A stretch of DNA of 64,000 nt from assembly GCA_947501445.1 (NCBI GenBank), contig CANMVS010000009.1, positions 124,001 through 188,000 on the forward strand, given 5' to 3'. A program made the position numbers and the translations under genes. The first letter of the stretch is position 1; the number at the start of each line of letters is the position of its first letter. The notes under the pieces were generated by a model. The model was not told the origin of the DNA and made no database searches. It was given only the letters and a program-made list of their open reading frames with translations. Below, one piece after another: positions 7,795 to 15,079 of the stretch. This DNA comes from an uncultured Rhizobiaceae group bacterium (GTDB lineage Bacteria; Pseudomonadota; Alphaproteobacteria; Rhizobiales; Rhizobiaceae).

Positions 7795-8658
7795 CTATTG
7801 TGACGTGTGTTCCAATAGAAACTGCGTGACCCTTTGAATTGAATCTTCGTGGGCAGCCTCATTATATTCGATCCAGTGCTTTTTACCCGCTGCGCCCGGG
7901 ACGAAAAAGCCGGTCATGATATCTGTGTTGTCAAAGGCATGAAATGCACCATCATAGACGACAAGCTCAAACGGATTGTCAGAATGCCTGTTGTATTCCG
8001 CCAGTCCCGAACACAGCTCTGCAGGTGTCCAATCGTCTGCACTGCCAATCAGGACAAGTGTCGGAACATTGAAGCGCCGCTGCCTGATACACCAGGGGTA
8101 AAATGCTATTGCGGTTTTAAATTCTGAATTGAATTTCTCGCTGACCCCAGCAGTGGTCACAGTGGTTAACGCGGTAATGGCTCCGTGTGACCAACCAATA
8201 ACACTTACGTTGTTGTTGTCGACAAAGGCACGTTTTTGCAGATAGTTCAATGCGCCAAAGGCATCAAGTGCCCGGTCTGTATGCGACCCTGCGCTGGAAC
8301 CACCACCTTTGCAGATGCTGATCATGTGTCGCGGACGAAAACTGTCAAGAATGAGTGTGACGTAGCCAGCTTTATTCAACAACGATGCCCAACGAAAATG
8401 CGATACCTGTACCCCACTGCAACCGTGCATCAGAATAAGTGCCGGAAAAGGTCCCTCACCTTCAGGTTTGCCAAGATGTCCCCAAATTGGAATACCCTTT
8501 GCCGATCCGGATTGAGAATTGTTGTGATCCGAAGCTTCGTTGTTCACTGGCACAACAGCACTGTTGAAATGGGCCAATTCCAGTGCAGAAGCGGGAACCA
8601 TGCAGGTCATTATTACCGTTAAAAACGCCAGCACGCGCCCATTCATTCGTTGCATCAT
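7795..8658 (-). CDS. Exported dienelactone-hydrolase-family alpha/beta hydrolase
   Basis: Encodes 287 residues from ATG 8658, chosen because GAGGG lies about 11 bases upstream and because it puts the hydrophobic segment VLAFLTVIMTCMVPASA at the N-terminus as a signal peptide, probably cut after PASA. The hydrolase core follows: oxyanion region LILMHGCSG, nucleophile elbow GWSHGA with Ser where classic dienelactone hydrolases have Cys, acid SADDWTP and base HAFD. It is therefore an esterase-like enzyme in the periplasm with unknown substrate. A longer frame to 8712 would bury the signal peptide. About 209 bases separate it from the RNA-repair cassette, and no functional link is evident. Confidence 0.82.
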   Translation of the reverse strand: MMQRMNGRVLAFLTVIMTCMVPASALELAHFNSAVVPVNNEASDHNNSQSGSAKGIPIWGHLGKPEGEGPFPALILMHGCSGVQVSHFRWASLLNKAGYVTLILDSFRPRHMISICKGGGSSAGSHTDRALDAFGALNYLQKRAFVDNNNVSVIGWSHGAITALTTVTTAGVSEKFNSEFKTAIAFYPWCIRQRRFNVPTLVLIGSADDWTPAELCSGLAEYNRHSDNPFELVVYDGAFHAFDNTDIMTGFFVPGAAGKKHWIEYNEAAHEDSIQRVTQFLLEHTSQ

Positions 8659-8827
8659 CCAATCAAAATCCCTCGTAATCCCGTGTGATAGAATAATCGC
8701 GGTTTTGTACAAACCGCAAGGAATGGCAATATCAATTGATCAGATAACCGCAAACAAGCGGTATTGCCTCAGCACGCTGCGTCACGGATATATCTGTATG
8801 CAGCACTTCTCCATCAACAATGTTATG

Positions 8828-9280
8828 TCACCTTTTTTGCCTGAATTTCTCGTGGCAGGACTTACAGGTATTGCCGACCGCTAAAAATTGCACCGTTATT
8901 TCTGAACCAGAGACTGATGTAGATGCAAAGATAGCCAGTTTGTTGGCTTCAGTTTTCAGTGTATCTGACATCGTCTCAAATTCATCCCAGGACTCCCAGA
9001 CCGCAGGCAGGGCTTCACTGAGTTCACCGGGGTCATCTGCTGGAAACAGGGACGTTATCTTTTCTGCATGATTGGATATCGCAACTGCCGCTTTTTCAGC
9101 GAGCCCGGCATCATAGGCTGTGGTGCCTTTGATCATGGTGCCAATTGTCTTCATGGCTTTGCCAATGGAAGACATGAGATCCATACGCTCTTTGACAATT
9201 CCGCTGGCCCCGTTGTGGGCAATTGCGGCCACAGTCAACACAATGACCAACAAGGCCGAGCAAACCAATTTGTACCACAT
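8828..9280 (-). CDS. Cytochrome c'/c556-like haem protein
   Basis: Encodes 150 residues from ATG 9280, preceded by GGAGAAAG. The N-terminal segment MWYKLVCSALLVIVLTVAAIA is a signal peptide or anchor. The rest is helical and ends CKSCHEKFRQKR, a C-terminal CxxCH haem site, which is the hallmark of the four-helix cytochrome c' group (c' and c556). These are periplasmic proteins involved in electron transfer or binding of NO or other gases. A longer frame reaching 9451 exists, but its first 57 residues do not resemble an export signal. The gene stands alone, with 191 bases between it and the next gene upstream. Confidence 0.85.
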   Translation of the reverse strand: MWYKLVCSALLVIVLTVAAIAHNGASGIVKERMDLMSSIGKAMKTIGTMIKGTTAYDAGLAEKAAVAISNHAEKITSLFPADDPGELSEALPAVWESWDEFETMSDTLKTEANKLAIFASTSVSGSEITVQFLAVGNTCKSCHEKFRQKR

Positions 9281-9471
9281 AGCAGCTTTCTCCGGAGCTT
9301 TCGGTAAGACCGGAATACAAATACAGGTTCCGGCGGCGGGAAAGTCAAGACGGTTTTGCCATTGATACCAGAACGGCAACCGGTATGGGGCGTATCGTTG
9401 TCCTGAAATTTTTGATTGAAGTCCCGTCAGCCGAGCGTGATCCCACTGCAACTAGCCAGGGTCTGATCTTA

Positions 9472-10110
9472 TCATCGACGCGGCAGGCGCGGATGCATCA
9501 AAATATCCTCAATTGATGTGAATACCCTGCCGTCCCACCCGGCCTGATTGGCGCGCTCAATGATCTCCGGTTGGTCATCAAAAAACAAAGGGCGTTCGCC
9601 CGCCTGAATTTGCAGTGTCGCATTTATGGATTCAAAAAAGCGAATATCGTTTTTCAGATACCCGATTTCCGCAGAATAAAAGAGATCGTGGAACATACTG
9701 AACAGGCCAAGGTCACGCCACAGGTAGCCGGCCCGGTAATGTTCCTGCCCGGTCGCAAGGTACAATCGAACATCTTCAATTTTTCGCAGTTCCAAAACCA
9801 AATCGATGACCGGCTGGTTAAGATTGGAGTCCTTGTGAAACCAGTAGGAGACAAATCGTTCGACATCGCCTGTGTAGCCCGCCTTGGGCAGCACCTGTGC
9901 CAGAGCGGTTTTCAGATCGCACCGTCCGCACACACATTCGACCATAGGACTTTGGTCGCCGGATGCTGATTTGTGAAAGAACAGCTGCTGAAAGACTTGG
10001 CGATCAACCCCCAGGTCATCCTCAATGGTCGCGTCCCATGGCACACGACGCAGTGGGTCTGCATGCCAACCTTCAATGATGACGCCATCAACATCAAAGA
10101 ATATCTTCAT
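9472..10110 (-). CDS. HAD-superfamily hydrolase
   Basis: Encodes 212 residues from ATG 10110 (six residues inside the longest frame) so that the first HAD motif starts at the N-terminus: MKIFFDVDGVI, with the nucleophile and acid/base aspartates as D-x-D. Motif II is LYLATGQ, a conserved Lys falls in GYLKNDIRFF, and motif IV is LFFDDQPEII. This is a phosphatase-like fold that hydrolyses phosphate monoesters; the substrate is not identifiable. It lies 33 bases downstream of a second HAD gene on the same strand, and the two are probably co-transcribed. Confidence 0.82.
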   Translation of the reverse strand: MKIFFDVDGVIIEGWHADPLRRVPWDATIEDDLGVDRQVFQQLFFHKSASGDQSPMVECVCGRCDLKTALAQVLPKAGYTGDVERFVSYWFHKDSNLNQPVIDLVLELRKIEDVRLYLATGQEHYRAGYLWRDLGLFSMFHDLFYSAEIGYLKNDIRFFESINATLQIQAGERPLFFDDQPEIIERANQAGWDGRVFTSIEDILMHPRLPRR

Positions 10111-10143
10111 GTGCCATGATGCTCCCAATCATTCGGATAACGG

Positions 10144-10842
10144 TTAGAAGTTGCTCTTCGGTGGAACAGTTCTGCGGCGTTCTACACCAGCCATGCGAAC
10201 ACCCGACCTCAGATCATCTGCAACCATATGGCCCAGTTTGCGAAATTCATCGGACGGCTGCTTCATGTCAGGCACCTGAACTGTCATCATCCCGGCTGAC
10301 AATGCCGCCCTGACACCGTTTTCCGAGTCTTCAAAGGCAACACAATTTTGCGGCGCAAAATTAAGCGACGCGGCGGCTTTAAGATAAATATCGGGAGACG
10401 GTTTGCCTCTTTTAACCTGGTCTCCCCCGATGATGACAGGAAAAAGGCCATGAAGACCTGCCCGATCCAGATGGTCCGTGGCACGACTGGTTTTCGTGCT
10501 TGTTGCAATGGCGTAAGGGATTTCCCTGTGCCTCAAGCCGGTGATCGTCTCATGGACCCCGGGTTTAACCTCGATTGGTTGTTGAAAAAGAACCGCATTC
10601 TCAACGCGCCATCTCTCCTCAAAAATGTGAGGATCAACCAGGCCCACCAGACCTTTGCGTAAAGCCAATTTGGTGCTTGGCCCGTTAAGGCCAATCATAT
10701 TCACATAGAAATCATGATGAAACGGCACCTTGAGTGCGTCACAAGCAAGCCGGAACCCGTCCAGGTACACTCGCTCGGTGTCCAGCAACAGTCCATCCAT
10801 ATCAAAGATGACAGCCTCAATTGAAACATCTCTATTCGACAT
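10144..10842 (-). CDS. HAD-superfamily hydrolase, beta-phosphoglucomutase-like
   Basis: Encodes 232 residues from ATG 10842, which has CCGGAGCC eight bases upstream. Motif I is AVIFDMDGLLLDTE, a subfamily IA form with a helical cap; motif II is YAIATSTKT; motif III lysine lies in KRGKPSPDIYL; motif IV is CVAFEDSENGV. That set is typical of the beta-phosphoglucomutase/sugar-phosphatase branch. The frame stays open 75 more codons upstream, but those residues show no family content and overlap the promoter of the divergent SMR gene, so they were left out. The substrate is unknown. Confidence 0.87.
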   Translation of the reverse strand: MSNRDVSIEAVIFDMDGLLLDTERVYLDGFRLACDALKVPFHHDFYVNMIGLNGPSTKLALRKGLVGLVDPHIFEERWRVENAVLFQQPIEVKPGVHETITGLRHREIPYAIATSTKTSRATDHLDRAGLHGLFPVIIGGDQVKRGKPSPDIYLKAAASLNFAPQNCVAFEDSENGVRAALSAGMMTVQVPDMKQPSDEFRKLGHMVADDLRSGVRMAGVERRRTVPPKSNF

Positions 10843-11095
10843 AAATGGCTCCGGATGACTAAAAACAAAGGGTATCAAAGACCCCGGCAGGACACTATCC
10901 ACACAACGGTCAAAGAGCAATTTCTGATGCACCTTGGTCTGAGACCCGCCGCATCCGGCAATTGACCCCATGCCTGTAGGCACATGCAGCGCAAATTGAC
11001 AATTCTCTCGTTCCAGCGCGTGCTGTGCCCAGGATAGAATCACATGTTTGATGTCTTTGAATACCAATTTTCATCTTTGCAAAAGGAACGTGAGC
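10843..11095. promoter_or_regulatory. Divergent promoter region of HAD and SMR genes
   Basis: A 253-base divergent gap, long for this window. It contains a nested inverted repeat: CAATT and AATTG around positions 10960-11000, enclosing CATGCC-TGTA-GGCACATG (TGCC/GGCA stem with a four-base loop). SMR exporters of the Gdx/SugE type are often under guanidine riboswitches, so I looked for ykkC, mini-ykkC and ykkC-III signatures and did not find the conserved cores. A structured leader or operator remains possible. Confidence 0.35.
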
Positions 11096-11419
11096 ATGAA
11101 TATGGCCTGGATTACGCTTCTCATCGCCGGCCTCTTCGAGATCGGTTGGCCCATTGGTCTGAAAAACAGTTATACCGATCAGGGCTTACATTGGGGTTGG
11201 ATTGCTTTTGCCTGTATCTGCATGGCAATCAGTGGCGCACTCCTGCTCAATGCACAAAGAACAATTCCAATTGGCACAGCCTATGCGGTATGGACGGGTA
11301 TCGGTGCTGCCGGAACCTTTGCAGTTGGTATAATGCTCTATGGTGATGCATTAAATGCGATGCGCATGGTTTCGGTACTGTTGATTATTGCTGGCGTTGC
11401 CGGGTTGAAATTTGCCTGA
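11096..11419 (+). CDS. sugE: Small multidrug resistance (SMR) exporter, SugE/Gdx type
   Basis: Encodes 107 residues with four membrane spans, the exact SMR size. The first span reads AWITLLIAGLFEIGWPIGLK, with the essential membrane-embedded Glu, and later GTAYAVWTGIGAAGTFAVGI and LIIAGVAGLKFA match the family's third and fourth spans. The W-x-x-GLK sequence after the Glu favours the SugE/Gdx subgroup, many of which export guanidinium ions in exchange for protons, over EmrE-like drug pumps. AAAGGAACGTGAGC precedes ATG 11096; a second ATG at 11102 would put the Glu at residue 13 as in characterised Gdx proteins. The ACT-domain gene follows 58 bases later. SMR proteins work as dimers and no partner gene is present, so it is probably a homodimer. 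Confidence 0.9.
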   Translation: MNMAWITLLIAGLFEIGWPIGLKNSYTDQGLHWGWIAFACICMAISGALLLNAQRTIPIGTAYAVWTGIGAAGTFAVGIMLYGDALNAMRMVSVLLIIAGVAGLKFA

Positions 11420-11477
11420 TAGCGATAATTAAATCGTCGGTATGAATGATGATCCCGGCGGCAACGGAGAGAATAGT

Positions 11478-11888
11478 ATGGGCGGTGAGAAGGATCTGGC
11501 AATGTTGCTACAAACACTTTCAGCAGTGCTTGTAGACGGTTCTTATGTGTTTGCAACGATCCACGAAGAAGCCATGCCCCCTGGACTAAGTCCGCGAATG
11601 TTGTTCCGGGAAGCAGAGGGCATAACCCTTGTCCTTTTGCAGGACGAAGCAGAAGCGATGGGCATGAAATATGAATTTCCCTGTCGGATGATTACCCTGA
11701 ATGTGCATTCCTCACTTGAGGCGGTTGGATTTATTGCTCATATCGCCAGCGAATTGGCGAAACATGATATGGGTGTAAATCCGGTATCCGGCTATTTTCA
11801 TGACCATCTGTTTGTTCCGCTGGGGCGTGAAGCCGACGCACTGCAGATCATCAGCGAAATTGCCGAGCGGTTCTCCGCGCAGCAATAA
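11478..11888 (+). CDS. ACT-domain protein (COG3602-like)
   Basis: Encodes 136 residues from ATG 11478, preceded by GGAGAG. It is a compact two-part ACT-type protein: an N-terminal unit with GSYVFATIHE and ITLVLLQDEAEA, and a C-terminal ACT unit MITLNVHSSLEAVGFIAHIASELAKHDMGVNPVSGYFHDHLFVP, where the helix-strand order and the HDHLFV strand are typical of the DUF2241/ACT_7 family. ACT domains usually bind amino acids and control enzymes, but stand-alone members like this have no established function. It follows the SMR gene on the same strand and may be co-transcribed; the pairing does not reveal its ligand. Confidence 0.75.
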   Translation: MGGEKDLAMLLQTLSAVLVDGSYVFATIHEEAMPPGLSPRMLFREAEGITLVLLQDEAEAMGMKYEFPCRMITLNVHSSLEAVGFIAHIASELAKHDMGVNPVSGYFHDHLFVPLGREADALQIISEIAERFSAQQ

Positions 11889-11947
11889 GGCGTTAGCTAT
11901 TCACGCGCTCCAGCCGCGCGGTGCAATTGGGCTGTGACCACTGCTTT

Positions 11948-12898
11948 TCAAAGTTTCATGGTTTGCAGGAAAAGCTGTTCAAATTCCCGCGCATCAACAT
12001 CCACCGCCACAGATGCATTTGGAATGACCTTGCCGGTTGCCCGGCGATCCGGGATCATTTGACCGCGGGTCATTTCCCCGCGGCATTCAATATCCACAAA
12101 CATGGTCGCCACAGTGACGATTGATGGATCCTGCGCAACAGCTACCGCCAATGGATCATGCAAGGCACAAAAATCAATGCCAGGGTACTGTTTTTGATAG
12201 GCGCGGAGGTAAAACCGCGCTGCTTCCATGGCAATTTTTGCCGCGGGTCCACCCGCCAGTGCGATGTCACCCATCATCTTGGATGTAAGCTTTGTTTTCA
12301 TCGTGACATCCATGCCGACGGCCGTAACCTTTGCACCCGATTGGAATATAATACGGGCAGCTTCGGGATCATTGTAGAAATTGGCATCGGCCATGGGACT
12401 TGGAATTCCCGGCACACCCGGATGAGAAATGGTACTTCCCATCAATACGATCTGTTTGACCTTTTCAGCGATATCGGGCGCTTTCATCAGAGCCTGGGCA
12501 ACATTTGTCATTGGTCCAACCGGCACCAGCGAAATTTCGCCCGGATTATCGCGAATGACCTTTATGATCAGATCCGGTCCCCACAGGTCGACCGGCTGGG
12601 TTTTTGGCGCAGGCATAACAACATCGCCAATCCCATTCGCGCCATGAATATGCGGTACACCGCCATGAAATGCTTGCGTCAATGCGCGGGAGGCGCCAGC
12701 GGCAACTGGGATATCAACCCGCCCCGCCGCCTCCAAAATTTGCAGTGTATTGCGCGTGGTGGTTCCAACATCGCTGTTACCGTACACTGTCGAAATTGCT
12801 TCCAGGCTTATGTCTTTGTGATTAAGTGCATAGACAATGGCCATTGCATCATCGATCCCGGTATCAACATCGAGCATGATACGGCTTTGCAAAGTCAT
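11948..12898 (-). CDS. Inosine/uridine-preferring nucleoside hydrolase
   Basis: Encodes 316 residues, the normal length. The calcium-binding signature D-x-D-x-x-x-D-D is at residues 10-17 (DVDTGIDD), with further family landmarks PVGPMTNVAQAL, VLMGSTI and the late HDPLAVA that supplies an active-site His and metal-ligand Asp. The enzyme splits the N-glycosidic bond of ribonucleosides to free base and ribose in the cytoplasm. It is divergent from a SorC-type regulator that heads a nucleoside-type ABC transporter operon, so uptake and cleavage appear to be co-regulated. Whether purine or pyrimidine nucleosides are preferred cannot be read from the motifs alone. Confidence 0.93.
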   Translation of the reverse strand: MTLQSRIMLDVDTGIDDAMAIVYALNHKDISLEAISTVYGNSDVGTTTRNTLQILEAAGRVDIPVAAGASRALTQAFHGGVPHIHGANGIGDVVMPAPKTQPVDLWGPDLIIKVIRDNPGEISLVPVGPMTNVAQALMKAPDIAEKVKQIVLMGSTISHPGVPGIPSPMADANFYNDPEAARIIFQSGAKVTAVGMDVTMKTKLTSKMMGDIALAGGPAAKIAMEAARFYLRAYQKQYPGIDFCALHDPLAVAVAQDPSIVTVATMFVDIECRGEMTRGQMIPDRRATGKVIPNASVAVDVDAREFEQLFLQTMKL

Positions 12899-12964
12899 GA
12901 GTGCTTCCTTTTGATATTGTGCATCCGGTCAGCATGCAGCCTGTTGTAGGCGGGGCATCCAGTC

Positions 12965-13038
12965 GACAATTTGTCACCACCGGCTCTACCATACAGGTCG
13001 AATTTGACAAAATACAATAGCCTTGTCTATTGTCAAAC
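12965..13038. promoter_or_regulatory. Probable operator between nucleoside hydrolase and SorC regulator
   Basis: Two inverted repeats lie in the divergent promoter. The first is an 11-base perfect palindrome, GACAA-T-TTGTC, at 12965-12975. The second, 13003-13038, has arms TTTGACA + CAATAG and CTATTG + TCAAA around CCTTGT, ending two bases before ATG 13040. Both share the TTGACA/TGTCAA element. A site this close to the regulator's start is typical of autoregulation, and the same region can control the hydrolase gene. The binding protein is inferred to be the adjacent SorC-type regulator. Confidence 0.6.
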
Positions 13039-13039
13039 T

Positions 13040-14020
13040 ATGGGCAAAGCCATGTCACACAATTCAATAGACCAAGCAGTGCATCGCGCTGCCTGGCTTT
13101 ATTATGGTCATGGCCTTCGACAGGACGAGATATCCAGGTTGATGAATATCTCACGTGCCACAGTGGTAAATTACCTCAAACGAGCACGGGAAATTGGCGC
13201 TGTAAAGGTCAGCCTGTCCAACACATTGTTCCAGCAGGACATCCATGCACGTGAACTGGAAGATTGCTTCGATTTGCAAAGCGTGTGGATTGTGCCGGAC
13301 GAAGAAAAATCAATGATATTTTCTTCCGCCTGTGCATCGGTGCTTCTGGAACTGGTCACATCCGGCACCAAAATAGCACTGGCCTGGGGTGAAACCCTGT
13401 ATTCAGTGGTCGATGCCTTGCCCAGCTCCGATCTGGAGAACGTCACGGTATCCCAGATGTGCGGAAATCTGGGCGGTCCATTTGAATATTTGCCGGACCA
13501 ATGCACCATCGAGATGGCGAGAAAGCTGAATGCGCGGGGAAAAAACCTCTACGCACCCATCGTCTTGAGCAGCGAGGCATTGGCCACGTCCTTACGAAAT
13601 GAGACAATTATTGACCGCCAGCTGGCAGAGCTGGTGAATTGCGACCTTGCCGTATTTTCGGTTGGGTCCTGTGAACCGGACAGCCATATTGTCCTGTGCG
13701 GCGCCGCCGCAGCCGACGAATTGGCACAATGCCGGGCGATGGGCGCTGTCGGTGTCATAGCAGGTCGGTTGATTGACCAGAACGGCAATGAACTAAAGTG
13801 CGAGTACAATCGCCGGATAATATCTGCAGATCTGCAGACCCTGAGGCAAATACCAAAACGATATGTTGTTGTGGACAGCTGCGAGAAGACGGCAGGGCTT
13901 CTTGGCAGCATTCGAGGCGGGCTGGTCAGTCATATGGTGATCACAAAATCTGTTGCCAATGAGCTTAGCCAGGCCGCCAGCAATGCAGTATCTGATCACA
14001 TTATTGAAGCCATCGATTGA
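13040..14020 (+). CDS. SorC/DeoR-type sugar-binding transcriptional regulator
   Basis: Encodes 326 residues from ATG 13040 (ATG 13052 is an equal alternative; neither has a strong ribosome site). The N-terminus holds a helix-turn-helix, LRQDEISRLMNISRATVVNYLKRAREIGAV, as in SorC-family regulators that need several domains to tetramerise. The remainder is the sugar-phosphate-isomerase-like effector domain, with KIALAWGETLYSVVDAL and GAVGVIAGRLIDQNG as landmarks. The regulator probably senses ribose, a ribose phosphate or a nucleoside derivative. It heads a same-strand run with a BMP-type binding protein, ATPase and two permeases, and is divergent from nucleoside hydrolase; the operator-like repeats lie between the two. 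Confidence 0.88.
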   Translation: MGKAMSHNSIDQAVHRAAWLYYGHGLRQDEISRLMNISRATVVNYLKRAREIGAVKVSLSNTLFQQDIHARELEDCFDLQSVWIVPDEEKSMIFSSACASVLLELVTSGTKIALAWGETLYSVVDALPSSDLENVTVSQMCGNLGGPFEYLPDQCTIEMARKLNARGKNLYAPIVLSSEALATSLRNETIIDRQLAELVNCDLAVFSVGSCEPDSHIVLCGAAAADELAQCRAMGAVGVIAGRLIDQNGNELKCEYNRRIISADLQTLRQIPKRYVVVDSCEKTAGLLGSIRGGLVSHMVITKSVANELSQAASNAVSDHIIEAID

Positions 14021-14042
14021 ACCTGAATTGGGAGCATTAAAA

Positions 14043-15068
14043 ATGAAACTTACGTCAATTTTTGCATCTACACTCGCAGCCGGAATTTTGGCTCTGTCTT
14101 CCGCAGCACTGGCGCAGTCAGAGATCAAGAGCATCGTCTATGTGTCGCCTACATCAATCGGGGTGAATCCGTTTTTGATCATGGGTAAGGATGGCACCGA
14201 GGCAATCGCCAAAAAACTGGGTGCCACGGCCACAACCGTGGAAAGTGATACACAGCAATCCAAACTGGAAAATGTCAGTGCGGCCGCCAATGACGGCGCT
14301 GATGTGGTCATCGTTCTTGGGTTTGAATTCAACGACATCATTGCAGATGTTGCGCCTACCCAACCGGATACGCAATTTCTTGTGGTAGATTCCTGCCCGC
14401 CTGGAGACCGTCCGGACAACGTTCATTGTGCCGTGTTTCGTGAGTATGAATCCTCCTTTCTGATGGGAGTGATTGCAGCCATGAGCACTAAGACAGGAAA
14501 GATTGGCACCGTCGGCGCCCTCGACATTCCGTTCATGCATCGTTTTTCAGATGGATATGCCATGGGCGCAAAATATGTAAATCCGGATATTGAAGTCGAA
14601 ACCCGCTGGGTTGGCGGCCAAAGCCCGTTCTCAGACCCGGTTCGTTCCAAAGAACAATCCCTGGCATTGAAAGCGGCAGGCGTCGATGTGATTTTTGCCG
14701 CTGCGGCAGGCGGAAATTTTGGTATCTATGAGGCTGCAAGTGAGGCGGGTTTCAAGGCGATTGCGGTTGATGTCAATCATTGCCCCAAAGCACCCGGCCT
14801 GCTGCTCGATAGCGCCCTAAAAAGGGTGGATCAGGTAATTATCCAATCAATGGAAAAAATAGCCAATGGCGAAAAGGCCACCTTTGCAGCCTTTGGTATT
14901 GCCGAAAATGGTGTCGGTTCGATCGCATCAAGTTCAGATGAGGTATTGAATGCCAGTGAATGTCTGATCGTGGAATCGCCCGAAGTTGTCGCCAAAGTAC
15001 GTGAAGTTGCGGCAGAAATTGCCTCAGGTGAACTGAAAATTGAAGACCCGATGTTTGCAAAGAAATAG
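14043..15068 (+). CDS. BMP-family nucleoside ABC transporter substrate-binding protein
   Basis: Encodes 341 residues from ATG 14043, with GGGAG seven to ten bases upstream. The first 24 residues form a clear signal peptide, ...ILALSSAALA, cut before QSEIK. The mature part follows the BMP/Med family: DGADVVIVLGFEF, SFLMGVIAAMSTKTGKIGTVGALDIPFMHRFSDGYAMGAKYVNP (in pieces) and AAAGGNFGIYEAA. BMP proteins capture nucleosides or related compounds in the periplasm and hand them to NupA/YufO-type transporters. It lacks the lipobox Cys of many Gram-positive members, as expected for a soluble periplasmic form. The ATPase starts 12 bases after its stop, so this is an operon member. Confidence 0.93.
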   Translation: MKLTSIFASTLAAGILALSSAALAQSEIKSIVYVSPTSIGVNPFLIMGKDGTEAIAKKLGATATTVESDTQQSKLENVSAAANDGADVVIVLGFEFNDIIADVAPTQPDTQFLVVDSCPPGDRPDNVHCAVFREYESSFLMGVIAAMSTKTGKIGTVGALDIPFMHRFSDGYAMGAKYVNPDIEVETRWVGGQSPFSDPVRSKEQSLALKAAGVDVIFAAAAGGNFGIYEAASEAGFKAIAVDVNHCPKAPGLLLDSALKRVDQVIIQSMEKIANGEKATFAAFGIAENGVGSIASSSDEVLNASECLIVESPEVVAKVREVAAEIASGELKIEDPMFAKK

Positions 15069-15079
15069 AACTCGAACCA

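Noticed and set aside
10843-11067. A 75-codon N-terminal extension of the beta-phosphoglucomutase-like gene
   Set aside because: The HAD motif I should be near the N-terminus, the extension has no family content, and ATG 10842 has a good ribosome site.
10843-11095. Guanidine riboswitch upstream of the SMR exporter
   Set aside because: The conserved cores of the ykkC, mini-ykkC and ykkC-III classes could not be found; only unspecific inverted repeats are present.
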